A stretch of DNA of 64,000 nt from Toxoplasma gondii ME49 (taxonomy: Eukaryota > Apicomplexa > Conoidasida > Eucoccidiorida > Sarcocystidae): the NCBI RefSeq assembly GCF_000006565.2, contig NC_031472.1, positions 1,916,227 to 1,980,226 on the forward strand, written 5' to 3'. The position numbers and the translations under genes are program-made. This document shows positions 57,264 to 64,000 of the stretch, in pieces (within the stretch, counting starts at the first letter, position 1; each line of letters begins with the position of its first letter). The notes beneath the pieces were generated by a model, which was not told the origin of the DNA, did not search any database, and worked only from the letters and a program-made list of their open reading frames with translations.

Positions 57264-59714
57264 CTGGTTCCCGTGGGCTTCTCCGTTCGACCACGTGTGG
57301 AGAGTGCTCCTCGGTCAACTGGTTTCGGATCTAGGAACCAAAATTAGTGAACCGATGAAAATTCTTCAGTCACTTTGAGCGATTCCAACAAAGTAGAAAG
57401 GCTGCTTGACCCTGCCCCCATTGATTGACGATTAGACGGTGTACAACTCTCTCGGGCATGTCGTGTCTTTCGCTATTTCCTGTGCTAGACAGCTGGTCCG
57501 ATCAACTAGTAGATATCTGTAGCTTTCACCTCGGTAAATTGCCCCATTTTGAGGGAAACTAGTTTGGATACGACCCACTTCGCCTTTACCAGCCAGCCAC
57601 ATCGGAGTAGAAGTGGAGGAAAAGAACAGAAAAATGTGGGTGAAGGTAGACCAAGACCTACACTAGGAGGTAACTACTGCGATTCCAGGCGTCAGAGAGA
57701 TCCAATCCCGATAGAGCCGAATTCACAGAGAGGAAATCGGCGATAACAGACGTGCGAAGGTCTGCAGACGCTAGCACTGTTGCAGTTGCAACAGCCAGCT
57801 GCATCGGGAGCAACAGACAGCCATGTTAGGAAGTCGTCGGTGTATCCATGGAAGAATTGCCTCATCAGCGAAGTTTCAAACCCTCTGAATTGTCCTTTTT
57901 TTAATTTTTACAGGGTCAGTTCACTCCCAGTGCACCAACGAGACGCAGTTTTTGCCCGATTAAGTTAGGCACGGGCATGGGTGTGAGCATGCACATGCAG
58001 TTGGTCCAAGGCCACGCATACTTTCCGGACAGGAAGATAGACAAGTTTAACTCTCAAGAGCATTTATTTCTCTAGTTAGCCCATCACCTGTCCAACCGTA
58101 GTATAATAATCGAGAGAAGCATCACCTCGCACGCTTCCCCTCCCGAATGATCGAATCTATTTGTATCTAGACACATCGTCCAGTCGACAGCTCAGGAAGC
58201 ACTCGACGCCGGAACGCTGCGGGCGAGGTTTTTCGTTCATCGGGAGTGCCGCCGGAGTTCAAGACGCAGCGTTGGACATCGAGGATTCCATCAGATGGTG
58301 GTCTTTTCAGTACTCGCAAGCGCGTGCATCGCCAGGTTACAGCAATCCACCCGTGCTAGCGCGACGCATACAGTTGCTGTAAACGGAATATTGCGGGCGG
58401 AAGACTCTTGGATGCCCACGGATTTCACTCGGACAATGCGTAGGGCGTCACATAGAGTGGAGCTGCACACAAGGTAACAGCGATTCAGCTGAAAGTGGTT
58501 CTGAAAGCTGCGTCGGGCTGGTGTCACGATTCGGAGCGACACCCACCACCTACAGCAGTGGGCGTCGCGGGAAATGCCAGTTTCAGGGTGTTGTTTCAGA
58601 ACCGATGCCAGGCGATTTCAGATCTACATCAAGGAGATGATAGTGAATTTCTGTATAGGTGCATCGCTGACAATACATGGAACTAAAATCTCCCGTTGAT
58701 TCTCTATACCCAGTGCCAGCACACTACATCACGGATCGTTAGATGTCAGGAAGATTCTACTGCGTTCTCAAATAGAGACACTCACTAGCTAATATCTCCA
58801 TTCGTAGTCTCAGAGTGGAAAGCTCAAGGTCATATCATGGTGAAGGTAAAAAGGATCGCCACCTCCACGTACAAAAGTGTTTCATGAAGATGCCTGCGTT
58901 TGATGTCAGTGACTGGACCAACTGAAAAAAGAAGTGGTTCCACACTAGGGGCCCAGGAGAGGCGACAGTCTGACGCGGTGACGGTCTGGTACTAGCATGG
59001 CACAAGTGCATCTCCCCCACGCACCCAGACAGCTGCGCTGGCTAGAGAGGTCTGGCTCCTGTGTTCTGTGGCCAATGCATCTCGACATGCAAGGCATTTT
59101 AAAGTGTAAACGCTATCTCTGAATCAGGTCCAAACTGTATGCATTTTCAGTCTCTCAGAGGTACACTGCAGCCAAGTTACCTGCCACTGTGAGAGGAGTC
59201 CTACTGTGGAGTCGCTCCTCTGATGTGTTCTTAGTGAAAAATCCGTGGTAATAGCCTCTTCGCAGTGGATCTCTGGGAACGATCACCCGGACATATGTTC
59301 AACACAGCGACACCATCGTCGCCCTTGGGCAGATATTGCACGGTGTCGCGGCTCTCAGATTTCGGACAGCTCTGGGGATTATCAAGTAGCGACACTCTCA
59401 GGAAGCGACGCCACGGAGGGAATGAATCGACAGCACGGCAAAATATTCAAAATACAACACGAACTCCATCAAATGTCTTGGTCGTTTATTAAAAACGCGT
59501 AAAGACGCACAAACGTTTGAGGTATTGCAATACGACAAAGTGTTTGCGTTACCGACGGGGCTGTCTTCGCAGAGCAGAGCTCAGCCTCCGTGAAACCTCC
59601 AGTAGCTACCTTTAGCTTTTGCGTGCTACGGTGACACGGTGGAAACTTGGCCAAACCAGTCAACGCAATGGTTGGTCTCTCAGAGGGCCGAGAGCAGTTT
59701 GTCAACCTTACGGT
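57264..59714. other. Intergenic region without a recognised gene
   Basis: 2.4 kb between the start of the GUCD1-like gene and the stop codon of the prolyl oligopeptidase, both on the minus strand. It should hold the promoter of the former and the 3' UTR of the latter. Only short frames of up to about 85 codons occur, and none is recognisable. Confidence 0.45.
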
Positions 59715-62700
59715 TTACTGCTCATGCCACTGAATGTGCAACGCATTTGCCAAGAAGCCGTACACATCCGCCGCCTCTTCGATGGTCTGCAAATAACACA
59801 CCACGTCCGCAGTTTGAGTCTTTGATGGGTCTAATCCCTGTTACCAGCAGATCAACCAGTGCCTGTTTTCCTTTTTCTCTGCTCATTTTTGGTACAACAA
59901 TTAGAAATGTTAAGATAATTCTTTATTTATTTGGACAGAAAAAAGCGGTAGAGTAAGTAAAGTCCTCGCCTTAAATATTAAACTGTGCCGATGAAACAGC
60001 GACAGCGGCCAGCTTGAAGCAGTTCCAGACCCACTGCTAAAAGTTTAAGCCGTCCTAAGCACAGTCTCCATCTTGATTCTTTCCTCCACACCCGATGCAC
60101 ACATACATACACTGTCGATGTGGCTGCCCACGCGTCCTACGCTAAAACGTTCGCACAGCCTGAGGAATTTAAAACACAGAGATCTACCAAAGATCACGAG
60201 AGACCCTCACCTCATCAGTGCAACCTCAAGACGAGAAACGCTACTGTTCCTGGTAAAATAGCAACTTTTGAAATTGGCCCAGGCTTACCTTCTTCACTGG
60301 CTTCCCTGCTCCATGGCCGGTGTTCGTGTCGACGCGAATCACCAACGGATTGGTTTGCTTCGGAGAGCTCCCGACAGAGTGCTGAACCGAGAGAGCGCCA
60401 GAGATCGCAAGAACCTCCATCAGGCATAGGTACACAACAAATGCGTGCGCTTCCTCTAGACCTAACGCCTTTCCTTCCCGCAATCACAGATGTTTGAAGG
60501 TATTCAATGGCGTTTCCCGCAAGGCGACCTCAAGACCAAGGGTCACCAAGCACCCCTCTCAACTGATGCTGGAAACACCATCACGCTTTCAACGGTGGAG
60601 AAACACTCCCTACACCACAGCATTCTAGGAGATCAACGAAAAATCACGAGAAAAAACAATAATGGGATCACGAACATCTGAAACGCGTATCCGTTTCTGT
60701 GCAGGTCGATACCTCCGTCACATACCCTACCCCGCTTTTCGCTGCCTCCCCGAAACCTCTCAGCCGCTTGAAAGCAGTTTTTTACATCTCATGCATTCCT
60801 TAATATCTGGGATAGTCCATCACGATGATGTAGTGAAAGGAGGAGGATTCTCCGACCAGCAACACAGCAGCGAGTGTGAATCAGGCTCCGTGTGTCATTA
60901 TAGGACTCTCTACGGCCGGCAAAAGAGCTCTCACCTGGAGTTCCGCGATGTACTTGAGCGAGTGGAAGGGGGAAACGCGATCATCGTGGTCTCCTGTCAG
61001 GAGTAACACTGCCGGATATTGGTGTCCTTTACCTTTTCCACGACCCTTGCCGATGTTGTGCAACGGCGAAATTCTGTGCAAGCACACACACGCATGCCGG
61101 TGGATGTTTTGGAAGCAGAAAAAGGAAGCACAAATCTCAGCGTTTCAGCTAGTTTAGGCGAGTAGGAATAAATCGGGTCCCCAGAACCAGTAGAGCTGCC
61201 GGTACCACACAAAAACTGTGCAAGTGGTGACACCTATAACGAGAACCTGTGTATCACCTCTCTGAGTCAGCTGTGACGAGTGTGATGCTGATTCGAAGTC
61301 ACGCTGTTTGCGCGACTGTGGGTCTCATCGGATAACGTACGCGAGAATGGCAGGGAAGTCCTCTTCGTTTTCCGGGTTACCGTAGTCACTTGTCCTGCGA
61401 CCAACAGATCGACGTCACAAGCATGCCTCCTCATGACACAGCGTTCACTTGCATGAAAAATTACACAGCAAACTTCTCCCGTTCTGGCTCGGCTTTGTCC
61501 TGGACAGCTGCGGGGGCCATACAGGAGCGCCTTAAGAATGGAAAAAATCCGGGAAAAGATCAGGCTCGCAAAACAGCGGCGCACGAGAACGAATACAAGG
61601 CAAATGACAGCGTGGGATCTTCCGAAACCAGCGTACCAGGCATGGCCGATGGTGAATTTGTGAAAGCGCAAGAGATCGAGGACACCGACGTGGATAATTG
61701 CGGCGCCATAGAGATCAGGCCGCTGGTTGATGCATGCGCCAACCAAGAGACCTCCGTTGGAGCCTCCCTCAATCGCCAGCCTGAGATCAATCGCAAATCC
61801 CGTCAACACACAACTGCTAGACAAAAGGTTGAAATCCGGAGTGTTTAATTCCTCAAACGAAATGAACAGAGCACAGAACAGGCGGACAAGCGGCCACACG
61901 CCTAGTTGCAAGCGCCCACGGCCTTCCGGCGACAATCCGTCTTCACCGCAGATCCACGGGCCGCGCTGACCTATGGTTCTCGGGGATCCACAGAGCGGCA
62001 TGTACACGCAGTGGTTCTGTACTTCAAATGAAACTCGAGAATCTGAAAAGATTAAAGAAACATTAGACCAAGAGATGGTGAAGAAATACACCGCGCTCAA
62101 AGCACGCTCTTCCATGTCCCCTACTTCGCTTACTGTTGAGGCGAAGTGTACTTTTGTGCGATGAGATATTCAGCAGCTTGCTGGAAGTCATCGTAGCTGA
62201 CCTGAGCCACCGGAAAAAGAAAAATGTTGTACGCTACGATTTGCCACATACTTCCACGAGATCCGCACATCTTCCTCGTCGCTGTCTAAAATACTTGCCC
62301 CTCTCCCGTCGTCGCCCGCTTCCACCTGGAAAAATCATCCCATTCGATGAAGTCGCACCCAGGACACCACTTTTCAGAATAGATGTTCAAGCCACGGACG
62401 CAGGACCATTTTCGCGAGGGGAGCAGGACGCCCTCAGTCCTGCGGAGTTCGCCGAGATTGTCACCTGTTTCTTCGTTTTGATTGCAGCCTCATACCAGGC
62501 CCTCCCGTATTCGCCTCCGCCGCGGATATTCGCAACTGCCATGATCATGCCCAAGTTGAGCATCGCAACGACCCACGAGGCGCTGAAGAACGGCGTTATT
62601 GAGATGTTGAATCTGCAAAGATGTTAGGTGGCGCAAAACAGCACCATCGGATGAAAACAGAGGATATTTGAGGTCAGTGGGAAGGAAGGGATCCACGTGA

Positions 62701-63964
62701 TGCCCGTGAGCGATTCTGCAAGTATAGACCTGCGTACGAGAGTCCTTCATCTCCTGTCGCCTTGTTTTCGCGCAAGAAATCGACCACGTTCCCGGGTGAA
62801 CGTGTGCGCTGTCCAGAGAGCTGTACTGCACTGTGGATGAGAGGAGACACAAGGACCGGTGAAAATGTTCGCCGCAAGTCGCGGGTTCTCACCCGCCGTA
62901 TCCGTAAAGGTTAGCGGGGTTGCTGCCATCGCGTTTGATTCCTTTTTTGTGCACGATGAACATCGGGATCTTGGTGCCGTCCTTGCCATCGAAAAACTCC
63001 TGGCGAACTTCCAGCTGGCTCAAGTCCGCTCCGTCAAGCTACGGAGACGTTCGACACAAAATCGAAAAACCCAGATCATTTGTGCAGAGACAATATCGAC
63101 TTGTGGCGTGACCCATATATGACGCCTAGAACACAATTTGGTGACTCCTCTCGTGACTGGTATCAATGAAATCAGCCACCTCCTTGCCACTATCGCTGAA
63201 GGCAAATCTGTGGTTGAATTTCCGAGCTCTCTTCGACGAAAACTTGAAGCCTTATCGCGTCAAGAACCAAGCACTGTGAGGTTCTGCAAAGTTGCAACTT
63301 TACAGCACATAACAGCTGAAGTCTATAACGAGGTTCGATCAGTCTGAATTTCTGAGCTCTCGCGATCACATGAAGAGTGTGCGGAGAATTGGGTTCAACC
63401 AACAAATCCACAGCTTGAGGCTGCTGAGATGTCAGTTAGTTCACGGTTAATGTTCTGCGACACTCGATCTAATACTCGTTCCTGGAAGGCTGGGAACCTG
63501 TGGGCTGCCGCACGGCGCGCTCCTGGAAGTCGTGTACACTGAAGGTCTTCGGCAAAGCCTCCGATACTTCGCAAGCCGGACACAACATTCACCGCTTTGG
63601 TAACCTTTTGTCTTTCGAGTCACTGTCCCCGTGTTCTGACGCCTTTTCTCTACCACATATAAGATCCTCGACTACAACGGTATGCTCCTGAGTGTAACGG
63701 TATAACGGTACAAGCTGTAAACAAAACACTCCTTGGATTATATTGAAGTGAGGAGTCAAACAGGTACAAACCGGTACAGGATCCATTACGTCAATCTGTG
63801 CATCTGCGTCGCCAGTCGGTACCCCTTTCAAGCGAGCGTTTACCTTGGTCTGTCGGTACAGCGTCGGTCTCCAGTCCCCGCTCTTGGCCGCAGCAGTCAC
63901 GTTGACCTGGTAGATGTCGGAGGGTGTCGTGAAGGATGTGAAGGAGAAGAGCAAGTGAGGGAAT
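59715..63964 (-). CDS. Prolyl oligopeptidase (family S9A), nine 3' exons; 5' part outside the window
   Basis: Serine peptidase that cleaves after proline in short peptides. Exons: 63964-63844, 63038-62893, 62612-62465, 62201-62134, 61780-61637, 61394-61341, 61073-60935, 60381-60289, 59786-59715 (stop TAA). Every junction is GT-AG and keeps phase, so the catalytic domain is complete from the end of the beta-propeller ([14 protein letters not shown]) to the C-terminus. Landmarks are [34 protein letters not shown] and [13 protein letters not shown]. The nucleophile Ser lies in [20 protein letters not shown], the catalytic Asp in [15 protein letters not shown] and the His in NTGHGAGKP, each on a different exon. 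The tail is [21 protein letters not shown]. There is no membrane segment in the visible part; family members are soluble and cytosolic or secreted. The first visible exon needs two bases from an upstream exon, so the propeller-coding 5' exons lie past position 64000. Confidence 0.96.
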
Positions 63965-64000
63965 CTGCGTTCGCCAGAGATTTTTTTCACACTCCCGAGT

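Overview
This is nuclear DNA of a eukaryote, most likely a tissue-cyst-forming coccidian apicomplexan (Toxoplasma / Neospora / Hammondia / Besnoitia type). The evidence is: GT-AG introns in almost every recognisable gene, long Ser/Arg/Glu-rich low-complexity insertions inside conserved enzymes, many (TA)n tracts, frequent TGCATGC words, a methionyl-tRNA synthetase with an apicoplast-style bipartite leader, and a protein built of tandem PAN/Apple modules. I cannot name the species from the sequence alone. No rRNA, tRNA, CRISPR array or insertion sequence was found.

Left part (1-15 kb). A nine-exon gene for the protein phosphatase 4 catalytic subunit runs on the minus strand (7472 to 1848). A 3.4 kb non-coding stretch separates it from a divergent plus-strand single-exon gene of 1423 codons (10891-15162), which encodes a Ser/Arg-rich protein with a C-terminal membrane anchor.

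Centre (17-38 kb). A five-exon organellar (probably apicoplast) methionyl-tRNA synthetase of about 1761 residues lies on the minus strand (24962 to 17723). About 2 kb away, in divergent orientation, is a six-exon plus-strand gene (27011-37669) for a protein of about 2814 residues. It carries an array of acidic Trp-x3-Phe motifs, eight of them on perfect-length 162-bp tandem repeats, followed by a long coiled coil. Because the array resembles acidic Trp motifs of vesicle-tethering and coat-binding proteins, I regard this as the most interesting locus in the window.

Right part (38-64 kb). The base composition looks different here: (TA)n tracts stop at about 38.3 kb and long purine/pyrimidine runs are rarer. 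It holds a minus-strand gene with four tandem PAN/Apple domains (39967-41918, 5' end not found) and a plus-strand gene whose C-terminal part is a GINS Psf2 domain on a long N-terminal extension (46574 to about 50935). It also holds a five-exon minus-strand gene of the GUCD1 / 'guanylyl cyclase 2' family (57263 to 53967), and nine 3' exons of a prolyl oligopeptidase (63964 to 59715) whose 5' part lies beyond the right edge.

The genes do not form a pathway. They are neighbouring housekeeping and parasite-specific loci. The exon models for the phosphatase, synthetase, large coiled-coil, GUCD1-like and prolyl oligopeptidase genes were built by hand: every junction used keeps the reading frame and restores continuous family sequence.
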